The notes: generated by a model from the letters alone, not told the origin. Positions 16,340 through 25,819 are shown, numbered from the stretch's first letter. The stretch is DNA of 64,000 nt from Corynebacterium aurimucosum (GCF_030408555.1 NZ_CP047048.1:62001-126000); one strand, 5' to 3'. Made by a program: numbers and translations.

Positions 16340-17412
16340 GCAGCTTTCGCCTCGCGGCCGAGCTCCAGCGGAACGCGCAGCAGCGGATCAAGCGCTACAG
16401 CGCGGGTGCAGGCGCGAACAATCTCGGTGTGCGAAGGAATCATGCGCAGCTCCACTGGGTGATCGGTGGCCTGGCGCACGGCGGAAGCAAAGAGCTTCGG
16501 GGCCGCCGGATCATCGGAGAAGGCGCCGCCGGCGACCACGAGGGTATTGGGCTTATGCTGCGTTAAAAGTTCAGCAGCGGTGGCCCCGAGGGAGCGCGCG
16601 CGGCCGTCGAGAAGCGCCCGCGTTTCTTCATCAGCATTCGCGACCACGTCTGGGAATGAGTCTCCGCCGGTCTCATTCAGCATCGCCTGCGTGGCCAGGA
16701 CGTCAGCTTCGTCGAGTTCGAGCTGCACAATTTCATCGCCCAAGGTCAGCGCGGCGCCAACGGAGTCATCCGCGTAGAGCACCATGACGGGCTTCTCCGC
16801 GCCCAGCTCCGCAGACTGCGTCTCGGATCCCAGGATGGCAGGGATGACGGAGGACACAACAACCGGAACGCCGAACTGGTACTCCAGACGGCTGGCGATA
16901 TCCATCTCGTCCCAGCCCAGGTTGTGGGCGGTAATGCGCCCAGCTTCGTTCACGCTGCCGGAGGTGGTCACGCCGACTGAAACCAAACGTCGATCCAGGC
17001 CGGTCATCAGGCGGTTGACACCAGCAATGATGTGCTCGATGACATCGCTTGCACTCAAGCGCGACACCGGGGTAGCCACGTCTTCCTCGCGCAGGGTGCG
17101 TCCCTTGGTGTCGAAGAAGGCGATGCGGGTAAAGGCGGTGCCAACCGCAATACCAACCAGCATCCAATCATTATCCGCCACTTCCAGGGGCACGGTGGGG
17201 CGCCCGCGGCCGCGGGACTGCGTCAAATCCGTGCGCTCACGAATCAGTCCAGCACCCAGCAGCGCGGCAGTGGCGCGGGTAATCGTCGGCTGGGAGAGTC
17301 CCGTGGCTTCGACAAGTTCACTGCGGGTAACAACGGGGTTGAGTCGAATGATGTGGAGGCACTTCGCCGCTGGGGTGCGGGGGCGAGTGAACACGGGACC
17401 AGATTTAATCAT
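16336..17412 (-). CDS. ROK family transcriptional regulator
   Basis: The 358-residue protein has an N-terminal winged helix-turn-helix (NPVVTRSELVEATGLSQPTITRATAALL, residues 26-53) joined to a ROK sugar-kinase-like domain with LVGIAVGTAFTRIAFFD and VVVAGGAFSDDP. Proteins of this type repress sugar-use genes and respond to sugars or phosphosugars. The zinc-binding CxCGxxGC motif of active ROK kinases is absent, so a pure regulator is likely. Two inverted repeats just upstream (17432-17481) are probable operators, placed to control both this gene and the divergent LOG gene. Confidence 0.82.
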   Translation of the reverse strand: MIKSGPVFTRPRTPAAKCLHIIRLNPVVTRSELVEATGLSQPTITRATAALLGAGLIRERTDLTQSRGRGRPTVPLEVADNDWMLVGIAVGTAFTRIAFFDTKGRTLREEDVATPVSRLSASDVIEHIIAGVNRLMTGLDRRLVSVGVTTSGSVNEAGRITAHNLGWDEMDIASRLEYQFGVPVVVSSVIPAILGSETQSAELGAEKPVMVLYADDSVGAALTLGDEIVQLELDEADVLATQAMLNETGGDSFPDVVANADEETRALLDGRARSLGATAAELLTQHKPNTLVVAGGAFSDDPAAPKLFASAVRQATDHPVELRMIPSHTEIVRACTRAVALDPLLRVPLELGREAKAA

Positions 17413-17431
17413 GGCGCAAGTATAAATTCAG

Positions 17432-17481
17432 CAGACCGCATTGTCTAATAGAAATTGGGATTCAGTAGACATCATAGTCTA
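17432..17481. promoter_or_regulatory. Tandem operators between ROK and LOG genes
   Basis: Two copies of YAGAC-N6-GTCTA occur at 17432-17447 and 17466-17481, 34 bp centre to centre, roughly three helical turns. They lie in the shared upstream region of the divergent ROK regulator and LOG gene. Autoregulation by the ROK protein is inferred from position. Confidence 0.6.
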
Positions 17482-17509
17482 GAAGTGTGCCTGCGTTAGA
17501 GTAGTGTTC

Positions 17510-18079
17510 ATGGATTCTGTTGCTGTGTACTGCGGCTCCGCCGCTGGAAACTCTGAAGCCTATGGCCAAGCCGCACACCTTTTGGGGGAGGAGCTCGCGC
17601 GGCGCAACCTCACCCTGGTTTATGGCGGCGGTGACGTAGGCCTGATGGGCATCGTCGCAGATTCCTGCCTTGCCGCCGGCGGCACGGTTATTGGGGTTAT
17701 CCCGCGGCAGCTCGTTGATTACGAGATGTCACACCAGCGGGTAACCAAACTCGAAGTCGTGGACACCATGGCGCAGCGCAAAACGCGTATGGAGGAACTC
17801 GCGGATGCCTTCGTGTGCCTGCCGGGTGGCGTGGGAACGCTAGAGGAGCTCACCGAGGTGCTCACCTTGCAACAGTTGGGGAACCTGGATAGCCCGGTGG
17901 GTCTCGTAGACGTGAAGGGATTCTGGCAGCCGTTTATAAGAATGTACTCTGCAATGGTGCAGGAGGGATTCGTTCAGAAGCGCTTCCTCGATGCTCTCGT
18001 GGTGAACCCCTCTCCTGCTGAAGTGCTCAACGAATTTACATCCTGGACAAGCCCGGGAAGTAAGTGGAGCAACAATTAG
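17510..18079 (+). CDS. LOG family protein (cytokinin-type nucleotide phosphoribohydrolase)
   Basis: The 189-residue protein has the LOG hallmark PGGVGTLEELTEVLTLQQLG and VYGGGDVGLMGIVAD. LOG proteins release free bases such as cytokinins from nucleoside 5'-monophosphates, and AMP-type activity is also reported for bacterial members. ATG 17510 is preferred, with GTG 17504 two codons upstream as alternative. The upstream tandem operators suggest control by the divergent ROK regulator. Confidence 0.82.
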   Translation: MDSVAVYCGSAAGNSEAYGQAAHLLGEELARRNLTLVYGGGDVGLMGIVADSCLAAGGTVIGVIPRQLVDYEMSHQRVTKLEVVDTMAQRKTRMEELADAFVCLPGGVGTLEELTEVLTLQQLGNLDSPVGLVDVKGFWQPFIRMYSAMVQEGFVQKRFLDALVVNPSPAEVLNEFTSWTSPGSKWSNN

Positions 18080-18149
18080 CTAACAAGCTGGTAAATAAGG
18101 CGGCGCTGGGTTGGCCCAAACCCCTGGATCTTCGTTAGACTTCGCCCTT

Positions 18150-19811
18150 ATGAGTTTTGACCAGAACGCAGAGCGCCAGCCTTCGCTGCTGGACGCGTCG
18201 TGCGATAATTTCGTCCACGACCTCGCGCAGCTCACGCCCACCGATGCCACCGCGTGGGGAATTCCCGGCTTCGACGGTGAGTTGGAAGATTTCTCCCCGG
18301 AGTACTACTCCTCCGTGGCGGATCGCACTCGTGAGATGATGGCGGATCTCGATGCCCTCGATGACACCACCGACGAATCCGACGATGACGACGATTTTGA
18401 CGAGGTGGACTACGTCACCGCCGCCGTCTTGCGCGACCGTCTCTGCCTGGATCTTGACCTGCACCATGCCGGTGAGGACATCCGCTGCCTTAACAACATT
18501 GCCTCCCCGGTGCAGACCATCCGCGACACCCTCATGCTCATGCCGAAGGACACCCCGGAGCAACTTGATGCATTGCGTTCGCGCCTGTCGAAGGTGGCAA
18601 CCTCGCTCAACGGCTACAAGGAGTCCCTCACCGAGGCGGCTTCGCGTGGCATGGTCGCGCCGCAGCGCCAGATCTCCGATGTCTTCGTGCAATGCGAGCG
18701 GCTTGCCGACGCCGGCTCCATGCTCGAGGACCTTGGCGTTGAAGGCCCAGAGGTGGACGCGGCCAAGGAAGCCTTCGGCGAGTTCGCCGATTGGCTCTCT
18801 AACGAGCTGCAGCCGCAGGCACCATCGCAGGATGCGGTGGGCCGCGAGCGCTACGAGCGCTTCTCCAAGCTTTTCGTTGGCGATGCCGTGGACCTCGATG
18901 AGGCCTATGAGTGGGGCATGGACCAGGTGCGCTCCATCAAGGCGGAACAAGAAAAGATCGCCCACGAGCTCTACGGCTCCGACGTCACCGTGCGCGCGGC
19001 CATGCGCAAACTCAACGAAGAGGAGCGCTACCAGCTGCACGGCACCGACGCGCTAGTGGAGTGGATGCAGTCCACCGCGGACCGCGCGATCAAGGACCTC
19101 GACGGCAACGCCTTCGACATCCCGGAGGCCGTTAAAGAAATCGAGTGCTGTATCGACCCGGCCGGCACCGGCGGCATCTTCTACACCTCGCCCTCCGATG
19201 ATTTCTCCCGCCCCGGCCGCATGTGGTGGTCCGTACCGGCTGGCCAGGAGCTTTTCCACACCTGGCAGGAGCTGACAACCGTCCACCACGAGGGCGCGCC
19301 GGGCCACCATCTGCAGATTGGCGCCGCGCTGACCCAGCCGGACCTCAACCTATGGCGCCGTGCGGTGACGTGGAACTCTGGCCACGGTGAGGGCTGGGCT
19401 CTATACGCTGAAGTACTCATGGCGGAGCTGGGATACATGGATGATCCGGGCTTCCGCATGGGGCTTCTCGACGCCCAACGCTTCCGCGCCGCCCGCGTCG
19501 TGGTGGATATCGGACTCCACCTGGGCAAGGCGTTGCCGGAGTGCACTGCGTCCGGCATCTGGGACAAGTCCCACGTCAAGACCTTCATGCGTGAGAACAC
19601 CGCGATGGATGACGCTAACCTCTCCTTCGAGGTCACTCGTTACCTGGGCTGGCCGGGCCAGGCGCCGTCTTATGCTCTGGGCCAGCGCCTGTGGCAGCAG
19701 ACCCGCGACGCTGCCGTGGAGCAGGGCATGGACGTACGTGATTTCCACTCCCAGGCATTGGCCCTAGGTTCTGTGCCGATGTCGATTCTGCGCGAGACAA
19801 TTCTGGACTAG
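18150..19811 (+). CDS. DUF885 family metallopeptidase-like protein
   Basis: The 553-residue cytoplasmic protein has the DUF885 zinc signature TVHHEGAPGHHLQIGAAL (HExxxxHH-like) and a second conserved segment GHGEGWALYAEVLMAELGYM. An acidic stretch DDTTDESDDDDDFDEVDY near residues 70-88 looks like a disordered insert. The family is thought to contain metal-dependent carboxypeptidases, but substrates are unknown. ATG 18150 starts the conserved protein. An ATG-like start 39 bp upstream lacks support. It follows the LOG gene by 70 bp. Confidence 0.8.
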   Translation: MSFDQNAERQPSLLDASCDNFVHDLAQLTPTDATAWGIPGFDGELEDFSPEYYSSVADRTREMMADLDALDDTTDESDDDDDFDEVDYVTAAVLRDRLCLDLDLHHAGEDIRCLNNIASPVQTIRDTLMLMPKDTPEQLDALRSRLSKVATSLNGYKESLTEAASRGMVAPQRQISDVFVQCERLADAGSMLEDLGVEGPEVDAAKEAFGEFADWLSNELQPQAPSQDAVGRERYERFSKLFVGDAVDLDEAYEWGMDQVRSIKAEQEKIAHELYGSDVTVRAAMRKLNEEERYQLHGTDALVEWMQSTADRAIKDLDGNAFDIPEAVKEIECCIDPAGTGGIFYTSPSDDFSRPGRMWWSVPAGQELFHTWQELTTVHHEGAPGHHLQIGAALTQPDLNLWRRAVTWNSGHGEGWALYAEVLMAELGYMDDPGFRMGLLDAQRFRAARVVVDIGLHLGKALPECTASGIWDKSHVKTFMRENTAMDDANLSFEVTRYLGWPGQAPSYALGQRLWQQTRDAAVEQGMDVRDFHSQALALGSVPMSILRETILD

Positions 19812-19825
19812 TTGTTAGACTCTTG

Positions 19826-19862
19826 GATTTATCCACTAGTGACTCTGTGATTTATCCACTAG
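19826..19862. repeat. Two direct copies of GATTTATCCACTAG
   Basis: The 14-base word occurs at 19826-19839 and 19849-19862, a 23-bp period, between the convergent DUF885 and AbrB genes. The second copy covers the AbrB stop. It may reflect a small tandem duplication. Confidence 0.7.
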
Positions 19863-20905
19863 CGGCGGAATAGCCCCAAAATCTGGGGCAAATATCCCGC
19901 GATGACGAGCACGATGATGAGCCGGATAATCTGCACGGCCACCACGGCGGGACCCGCCCCTCCTTCCGCGGAGAGCGCGAGGACGGTCTCCAGCGCGCCG
20001 GGCGAAGTGGCGAGGTAAGCCTCGAAGTAGGTGATGTCCAGCCATGCGGTCAAAGGCACAGCAGTGAGCGCGCACACGCCGATGACGACAATGATGAAGA
20101 GGATCGTCGCCGGCAGCTGCTTGGCGAAGGCCCGCAGTGCCGGTACCGACAGCCCACCACCGCAGACCCAGCCGATGGACATAAACGCCATGATTTTGAA
20201 GACGTAGAGCGGCTCCAAAGTGTGGCCGGCTGGAATAACCTGGGCGACCAGCACGGTCAAGATGAGCGGCCCCAAAACAGCAGCAGCTGGCAAACGCACC
20301 AGCTTGCCAAGCTTCTCACCAACCACGGCGATGGCGACCGTCAACCCCACGATCCACCACGTGACCTCGCCGTCAACGCTCATGTCGACGCCTTTGCCCG
20401 CGGGGGCGTCTAACAAGGAGACCACCAAAGGCAGCGATATCGACACCGCCAGAAGGCGCAGGTATTGCGTCAGCGCCACGTAGCGGTAGTCCGCACCGAG
20501 TTCGCTGGCTAGCGCGGGCATGAGCGAGGCCCCGCCCGGCAGCATGGATAAGATTCCGGTTTCCCAGGAAATATCTTTTGGCTGTGAGCGGTGCAGCAGC
20601 ACGCCGCCGGCGACACCGATAAGCACGGTGATGAGTGACATCGTCACCGCGGCTGGCACAAAGCCAAGGAGCGTGGAGGCAGGAACTAAGGTCAGTGGTA
20701 TGCCCGCCATCATTCCGATGAACCCGCGGGCGACAGAATAAAAGTGCTCGTTAACGGCGAGTTCTTTGCCCGTCGTCAAGGCCATGGCTCCCGAGACCAC
20801 GATGGCGCCGAGGATCCAGGCTGCGGGTACGTGAAGGTAGCTAAACAATGCCCCCAGTGCTGCAGACCCCGGGGCCACGATGACCCATCGCGTACGAACA
20901 GACAT
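19859..20905 (-). CDS. AbrB family (AbrB duplication) membrane protein
   Basis: The 348-residue protein has about ten membrane segments in two similar halves, as in the AbrB/AimA transporter-like family. Repeated hallmarks are SMLPGGASLMPALASELGAD in the first half and ATSPGALETVLALSAEGG in the second. Some family members are linked to ammonia monooxygenase-type annotation, but function is uncertain. ATG 20905 (MSVRTRW) is chosen, with ATG at about 20929 as alternative. A much longer frame upstream overlaps the divergent TSUP gene and has no family sequence. Confidence 0.75.
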   Translation of the reverse strand: MSVRTRWVIVAPGSAALGALFSYLHVPAAWILGAIVVSGAMALTTGKELAVNEHFYSVARGFIGMMAGIPLTLVPASTLLGFVPAAVTMSLITVLIGVAGGVLLHRSQPKDISWETGILSMLPGGASLMPALASELGADYRYVALTQYLRLLAVSISLPLVVSLLDAPAGKGVDMSVDGEVTWWIVGLTVAIAVVGEKLGKLVRLPAAAVLGPLILTVLVAQVIPAGHTLEPLYVFKIMAFMSIGWVCGGGLSVPALRAFAKQLPATILFIIVVIGVCALTAVPLTAWLDITYFEAYLATSPGALETVLALSAEGGAGPAVVAVQIIRLIIVLVIAGYLPQILGLFRR

Positions 20906-20918
20906 GGAATCGAGTTTA

Positions 20919-21692
20919 ATGATGGACATGGATTTCGGATTAAGCGGTTGGGCGATTCTCACCATCGGCGCTACCGCGGCCGGATGGATCGATGCCGTCA
21001 TTGGTGGCGGCGGGCTCGTGCTCATTCCGCTCATCCTGGCGGTCGCACCCCAGTTTGCGCCCGCCACAGCCCTGGCCACGAACAAGGTGGCGGCGGTATC
21101 CGGCACAGCGTCGGCGGCCATCACACTCGTCAAGAAGGTTCGCCCGCCGAAGGGCGAGCTCATGCGCATGGGACTCATCGCGCTGGTGTGCTCTGGACTC
21201 GGGGCCACAGCAGCCGCACTCATGGACAAGGACGTCATGCGGCCGGTCATCATCGTGCTTATGGTGGCAGTCGGCATCTTTGTGGCCTTTCGCCCGGACT
21301 TCGGCAGCGGCGACGGAATCCGCGGCGGCTGGCGCACGTGGGCAGGGTTAGCCGCTGTCGCTGCCATCGCCTTCTACGATGGCATCTTTGGCCCCGGCAC
21401 CGGCATGTTCCTCATCATGGCCTTTACCGCTATCTTCTCGCAGAATTTCCTCGCCTCCGCAGCGATGGCGAAGGTGGTCAACACGTGTACCAACGTCGGT
21501 GCGCTCGTGGTCTTCATCGTGGGCGGGCACGTGGTGTGGGGTCTCGCTTTAGTTCTCGCGGCAGCAAATATCATTGGCGCGCAGCTGGGCGCACGGACTG
21601 TGCTTGGCGGTGGTGCAAAGCTCATCCGCTATGCGCTTCTCGCACTCGTCGTGGTGATGAGCGTGTACCTGTCCTGGCAGCAGTGGGGTTAA
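20919..21692 (+). CDS. TSUP (TauE/SafE) family membrane protein
   Basis: The 257-residue protein has about eight membrane helices and the family start GWIDAVIGGGGLVLIPLIL, followed by ALATNKVAAVSGTASAAITL and GIFGPGTGMFLIMAF in the second half. TSUP proteins export or import sulfite, sulfonates or related anions. The substrate here is unknown. Candidate ATGs are 20919, 20922 and 20928. The start is only about 13 bp from the divergent AbrB start, so promoters must lie inside the neighbouring gene or a start is misjudged. The stop overlaps that of hrpB. Confidence 0.8.
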   Translation: MMDMDFGLSGWAILTIGATAAGWIDAVIGGGGLVLIPLILAVAPQFAPATALATNKVAAVSGTASAAITLVKKVRPPKGELMRMGLIALVCSGLGATAAALMDKDVMRPVIIVLMVAVGIFVAFRPDFGSGDGIRGGWRTWAGLAAVAAIAFYDGIFGPGTGMFLIMAFTAIFSQNFLASAAMAKVVNTCTNVGALVVFIVGGHVVWGLALVLAAANIIGAQLGARTVLGGGAKLIRYALLALVVVMSVYLSWQQWG

Positions 21693-23869
21693 TTCGTCTT
21701 CGCCGTGGCCACAGCGTTCCACGGGTCTTCCGGCCACGGGTGTTTGGGGTAGCGCCCGCGCATGTCGGCGCGCACGCCGGCATAGGACCCGGACCAGAAG
21801 CTCGCCAGATCATCGGTGACGGCAAGTGGCCGGCCCGCGGGAGACAACAGATGGAATTGCACGCGGTGGCCGCAGTATTCGGGGGACTCCGTCAACCCGA
21901 AACATTCCTGCAGCTTGATGGAGACCACGGGACGCTCGCCGGACCAATCGATCCTCGCAGCACGTCCGGACGGAACCGCTAACCGTTCCGGCGCGAGCTC
22001 ATCCAAGCGGCTAGCTTCGGGCCAGGGGAGCAAGCGCTGCAGCGCCGGGTACATGTCTGGCCGCTTCCCGGCAGCCAGCTCATGCAGCTCCGGCTCCAGC
22101 CAGCTCAGATCATCGCCGTCCACGTCCGGCCACGGATTCCCGTATGCCCTATGCAGATGACGCATACGTTCCCGCAGGTTTTGAGCCTTGTCACTGAAGT
22201 GAAACAGATTTAAACCCTGTCCGGAGTTGCGTAGTGCCTCCACCGCCTCATCACCGGAGACCTTCACTGGGGTTTCCGACAACACGATGGAGCCTGCCGC
22301 ACGCACGCGCATGCCACGGACCTTGGGACCGTCGAGAAATGCTCGCGTCTCTTCGGTCACGCCGATGATGTCGAGTGCGTCCTTTTCCGCAATGGGCACT
22401 GCTTCACGAATGATGGCGTTTCCAGATCGCGCCAACGACACCTCAGCCACCGCCAACCAGTCGTGACCATCCTCGAAATACCGCGCGCGCGTACCGCTGG
22501 CGAGCAAAAACTCCTTGTCGCCCACGCGCTTAGCCACGAACTCCGGGAAGGCGCTAGCGACCACCACGCCTGGGTCCACCGGACCCTTGTTGGGCACCAA
22601 GCGGGCAAGCCGCTTCGGATCCGAATCATCCAGGCGGGCAATTGTGTCAGCGGCACCGGAGCCATGTTTGAGCAGGGCAGCTCCCCATCGTGGGTGCGTT
22701 GGCAGTAACGCCAGCTCTTCGCCAGCGTTGAGCAGATCTAGGGTGCGGTGGGCGTCGGCAAGCGCGGGCCCCGGTGGGGGATCCAGCAAGGGGAAATCCG
22801 GTCCCGCGCCCCAACTATCCATGAACAGTGCCGCCTGCGTGAGGTCCGCAGAAAGAATTTCTGGAATCACGTGCGGGGAAAAGTGCTGGTAATCCTCCTG
22901 CGAATAGCAGCGGACGACGGTACCCGGCGCCTCACGTCCGGCACGTCCGGCGCGTTGATCGGCGCTGCTTTTCGACGTCGACACTGTCACCAACCCACTC
23001 ATCCCGCGCTGCGCATCCCGCTTGGGCACGCGGGATAGCCCGGCATCGATGACGGTGCGCACGCCTGGCACGGTCAGCGAAGATTCCGCGATGGACGTCG
23101 CCACCACGATGCGCGGCTCGCGCGTATAAAGCGCAGCATCCTGCTCTTGCGTGGTCTGGCGGCCATGGAGCGGAAAAACGTTATGGCCACTCAGTGCATC
23201 ACACACCAGGTTGACCTCGCGCACGCCGGGAACAAAGACCAGCGTGGACTCGTGCTGCCGCGCGGCAACCCTCGCCACGCCTTTCCAAAAGTCTCGATCT
23301 CCCGCAGCGCGCCCCGGAATCGGTTCATAGGAAATATCGAGTGGGTACGTGACAGCCTCAGTGGAATGGATCGGCGCATTCCCCATAAGCTGGGAGAAGC
23401 GGGTGGCGTCGACAGTCGCGGACATGGCAATAACCCGAAAGTCATCGCGGAGCTGCGCCAACTCTAAGCACATACCGAGTACGAGGTCAGTATCGAGCTG
23501 GCGTTCGTGGACCTCGTCGATGGCCACGGCGGAAATCCCTTCAAGTTCCGGATCCCGCAACAGTCGGCGTAACAAAACACCTGGGGTAACAAACTCGACG
23601 TCCGCGCCTTTGCGGGAATCACCGCGCACCGCATAGCCGATGCGCTGGCCTGACAACTCCTGAAGGCGGTTTGCCGCCGCACGCACCGCCACGCGGCGTG
23701 GTGCGGTGACGAGAACCTTGCCCTCTACCTGGTTCGCTAATGCCGGTGGAATAAGCGTGGTCTTACCGGTGCCGGGCGGGGCCTGGACCACGACGTGGCC
23801 GTCTGAAGGAAGCGAATCAATGGTCTCTAGGACGGGAAGTCCCTTGCCGATTGCCTTGAGATCAAACAT
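21689..23869 (-). CDS. hrpB: ATP-dependent helicase HrpB
   Basis: The 726-residue DExH-box helicase has Walker A VVVQAPPGTGKTTLI, motif II IDEVHERQLDTD, motif III MSATVDATRFS and motif VI SSADQRAGRAGREAPG. The C-terminal HrpB domain ends with SYAGVRADMRGRYPKHPWPEDP, a typical HrpB ending. The family unwinds nucleic acids, and its cell role is unclear in corynebacteria. ATG 23869 overlaps the end of the acetyltransferase gene by 8 bp, so they form an operon. Confidence 0.9.
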   Translation of the reverse strand: MFDLKAIGKGLPVLETIDSLPSDGHVVVQAPPGTGKTTLIPPALANQVEGKVLVTAPRRVAVRAAANRLQELSGQRIGYAVRGDSRKGADVEFVTPGVLLRRLLRDPELEGISAVAIDEVHERQLDTDLVLGMCLELAQLRDDFRVIAMSATVDATRFSQLMGNAPIHSTEAVTYPLDISYEPIPGRAAGDRDFWKGVARVAARQHESTLVFVPGVREVNLVCDALSGHNVFPLHGRQTTQEQDAALYTREPRIVVATSIAESSLTVPGVRTVIDAGLSRVPKRDAQRGMSGLVTVSTSKSSADQRAGRAGREAPGTVVRCYSQEDYQHFSPHVIPEILSADLTQAALFMDSWGAGPDFPLLDPPPGPALADAHRTLDLLNAGEELALLPTHPRWGAALLKHGSGAADTIARLDDSDPKRLARLVPNKGPVDPGVVVASAFPEFVAKRVGDKEFLLASGTRARYFEDGHDWLAVAEVSLARSGNAIIREAVPIAEKDALDIIGVTEETRAFLDGPKVRGMRVRAAGSIVLSETPVKVSGDEAVEALRNSGQGLNLFHFSDKAQNLRERMRHLHRAYGNPWPDVDGDDLSWLEPELHELAAGKRPDMYPALQRLLPWPEASRLDELAPERLAVPSGRAARIDWSGERPVVSIKLQECFGLTESPEYCGHRVQFHLLSPAGRPLAVTDDLASFWSGSYAGVRADMRGRYPKHPWPEDPWNAVATAKTN

Positions 23870-24485
23870 CGAGATCTTGGCGCTCCCACCTATCTTCGTT
23901 GTCCTCCAGCTTGCGCACCACGCGCCCCGGTGAGCCCAGGACCAGCGAGTTATCCGGTACGTCGCGGGTCACCAGTGAGCCTGCGCCTACGACGCAGTTC
24001 TTGCCCACGGTGACGCCAGGCAGGACCGTGACGTTGGCGCCAAACCAGGTGTTATCACCGATGGTGATAGGTTTAGCTATTTCCCAGCCCTCCGCCCGCA
24101 TCTCATGATCGTTGACGGGGTGGCCCACCGTGATGAGCGAACAGTTCGGCCCCATCATGACGCGGTCTCCGAGGGTTACAGGCGCTTGCGCCAGGATTGT
24201 CGCACCAAAGTTGATGAACACCCCTTTGCCAACCGTGACGTTGCGGCCGTATTCCAGGTTAAGCGGCGTGTGGAGGCCGGGTACTTCGGACTCGGGGGAG
24301 AGCAGCGCGCGCAGGATGTCGTGCGCGCGGTCGCGATCGGTGTTGTGCAGCTCGTTGAGTTCTTTGACCAACCGGAATCCGCGCTGGTGCTCGGCGTTGA
24401 CCTCCTCGTTGACACTGGGCATGAACCACTGCCCGCTGGTCATGCGCTCAATGGATCCGTGATCCGCCAAGTTCTCCTGTGACAT
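23862..24485 (-). CDS. Sugar O-acetyltransferase (maltose/galactoside acetyltransferase type)
   Basis: The 207-residue protein has a helical N-terminus (MTSGQWFMPSVNEEVNAEH) and a left-handed beta-helix of hexapeptide repeats (VTVGKGVFINFGATIL, VMMGPNCSLITVGHPV, TWFGANVTVLPGVTVGKN). The catalytic histidine is in GHPV. It transfers acetyl from acetyl-CoA to sugars, probably as a trimer. ATG 24485 starts the family sequence MSQENLADHGS. The same frame runs further upstream without homology. hrpB begins inside its end. Confidence 0.82.
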   Translation of the reverse strand: MSQENLADHGSIERMTSGQWFMPSVNEEVNAEHQRGFRLVKELNELHNTDRDRAHDILRALLSPESEVPGLHTPLNLEYGRNVTVGKGVFINFGATILAQAPVTLGDRVMMGPNCSLITVGHPVNDHEMRAEGWEIAKPITIGDNTWFGANVTVLPGVTVGKNCVVGAGSLVTRDVPDNSLVLGSPGRVVRKLEDNEDRWERQDLDV

Positions 24486-24584
24486 GGCAAAAGAATAAAC
24501 ATGTTGAGCGGAAATGTCGATCGCGTGAGCATATCGGCGTACGCTCAAACGTTGACACGTTAACAAAATGTGAAAGGCACATTT

Positions 24585-25121
24585 ATGGCAAAAATCGGCA
24601 TCATTCTTGGCTCTACCCGCGACGACCGCGCCGGGCTGGCCATCGCCCAATGGGTCACTGACCTGGCCCAAGGTCGCGACGTTGACTACGAGCTCATTGA
24701 CCTCAAGGCCTTCGACGTTCCAATTCTCACTTCTTCCGTCATCCCTATGGCGGCAAACAAAAATTACGAGGACCCGAATGTCCAAGCTTGGTCCGATGCC
24801 ATTGATGCCTGCGACGGCTATATCTTCGTTACCCCGGAGTACAACCACTCCGTGCCGGGTGCGTTCAAGAACGCCGTCGATTCCTTGGGCGCTGAGTGGG
24901 TGGCCAAGCCGATTGCCTATGTGGGCTATAGCTTTAGCGGCGGCATCCGCGCGGTAGAGGCGTGGCGCCTCATCATGGCGAACTTCTCTATGAAGCAGCT
25001 GCGCACCCAGCTGGATATCTCGCTGAATACCGACATGAAGGATGGCACCTTCACCCCGGCTGATTTCAAGGTCGGGATCGTCGAAAATATCTGCGCCGAG
25101 CTGGAAGAAGCCCTATCCTAG
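24585..25121 (+). CDS. NADPH-dependent FMN reductase family protein
   Basis: The 178-residue flavodoxin-fold protein has the FMN phosphate site ILGSTRDDRAG and the conserved VTPEYNHSVPGAFKNAVD. It probably reduces quinones, azo compounds or FMN in the cytoplasm. GAAAGG at about 24571 is a good RBS for ATG 24585. A TTGACA at about 24552 could be its -35 box. The SDR gene starts 5 bp after its stop. Confidence 0.88.
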   Translation: MAKIGIILGSTRDDRAGLAIAQWVTDLAQGRDVDYELIDLKAFDVPILTSSVIPMAANKNYEDPNVQAWSDAIDACDGYIFVTPEYNHSVPGAFKNAVDSLGAEWVAKPIAYVGYSFSGGIRAVEAWRLIMANFSMKQLRTQLDISLNTDMKDGTFTPADFKVGIVENICAELEEALS

Positions 25122-25126
25122 GGCGC

Positions 25127-25819
25127 ATGGAAAAAGTAGCAGTCGTTACAGGAGCGTCCTCGGGGATTGGGGAGGCGTCGGCAAGAGCGTTGGCGGCTGA
25201 CGGCTGGCATGTCGTCGTCGGCGCGCGGCGCGTGGAGCGCCTTGAGGCCCTCGCGAACGACATCGGCGGCGAGGCATATGCCCTCGACGTGACCTCGGAC
25301 GAGTCCGTGGCTGAGTTCGTCTCCCACCTCGACCGCGTGGACCTCTTGGTCAACAACGCCGGTGGCGCAAAGGGCTTGGAGCCCCTCGTGGAGACCACCA
25401 TCGAGGATTGGCAGTGGATGTACGAGGTCAACGTCCTTGGCACCGTTCGCATGATCCAGGCTCTCATGCCGAAGCTGCGAGGCGGGCTCATTATCAACAT
25501 GGGCTCCGTGGCCGGGTGGAACGTCTACGAAGGTGGCTCCGGCTACAACGCTGCTAAGCATGGTGTGCGCGTGATTTCCCGTGCACTACGTATCGAGGAG
25601 CACGGCGTTCGCGTCACCGAACTCGACCCGGGCCGTGTAGCCACGGAAGAGTTTTCCCTTAATCGTTTTCGGGGCGACGCCAAACGTGCCGCACAAGTTT
25701 ATGACGGCGAACTCAACCTCACCGCAGAAGACATCGCTGAGGCAGTGCGTTGGGTGGCGTCCCTGCCGGAGCACGTCAACATTGACACCATGACTATTAA
25801 GCCGCGTATGCAAAGCTAA
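25127..25819 (+). CDS. Short-chain dehydrogenase/reductase
   Basis: The 230-residue classical SDR has VVTGASSGIGEASARAL for NAD(P) binding, VNNAGG, the catalytic Ser in NMGSVAGW and YNAAKHG (YxxxK). The Arg in VGARRVERLEAL suggests NADP(H) preference. LDPGRVATEEF matches the YdfG/serine dehydrogenase subgroup, so 3-hydroxy acids are possible substrates. It is co-transcribed with the FMN reductase gene, 5 bp upstream. Confidence 0.87.
   Translation: MEKVAVVTGASSGIGEASARALAADGWHVVVGARRVERLEALANDIGGEAYALDVTSDESVAEFVSHLDRVDLLVNNAGGAKGLEPLVETTIEDWQWMYEVNVLGTVRMIQALMPKLRGGLIINMGSVAGWNVYEGGSGYNAAKHGVRVISRALRIEEHGVRVTELDPGRVATEEFSLNRFRGDAKRAAQVYDGELNLTAEDIAEAVRWVASLPEHVNIDTMTIKPRMQS

Noticed and set aside
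20744..21982. Long plus-strand frame over the AbrB/TSUP region
   Set aside because: It is rich in Arg, His and Gly with no domain, and the TSUP, AbrB and HrpB genes explain the same bases in other frames.
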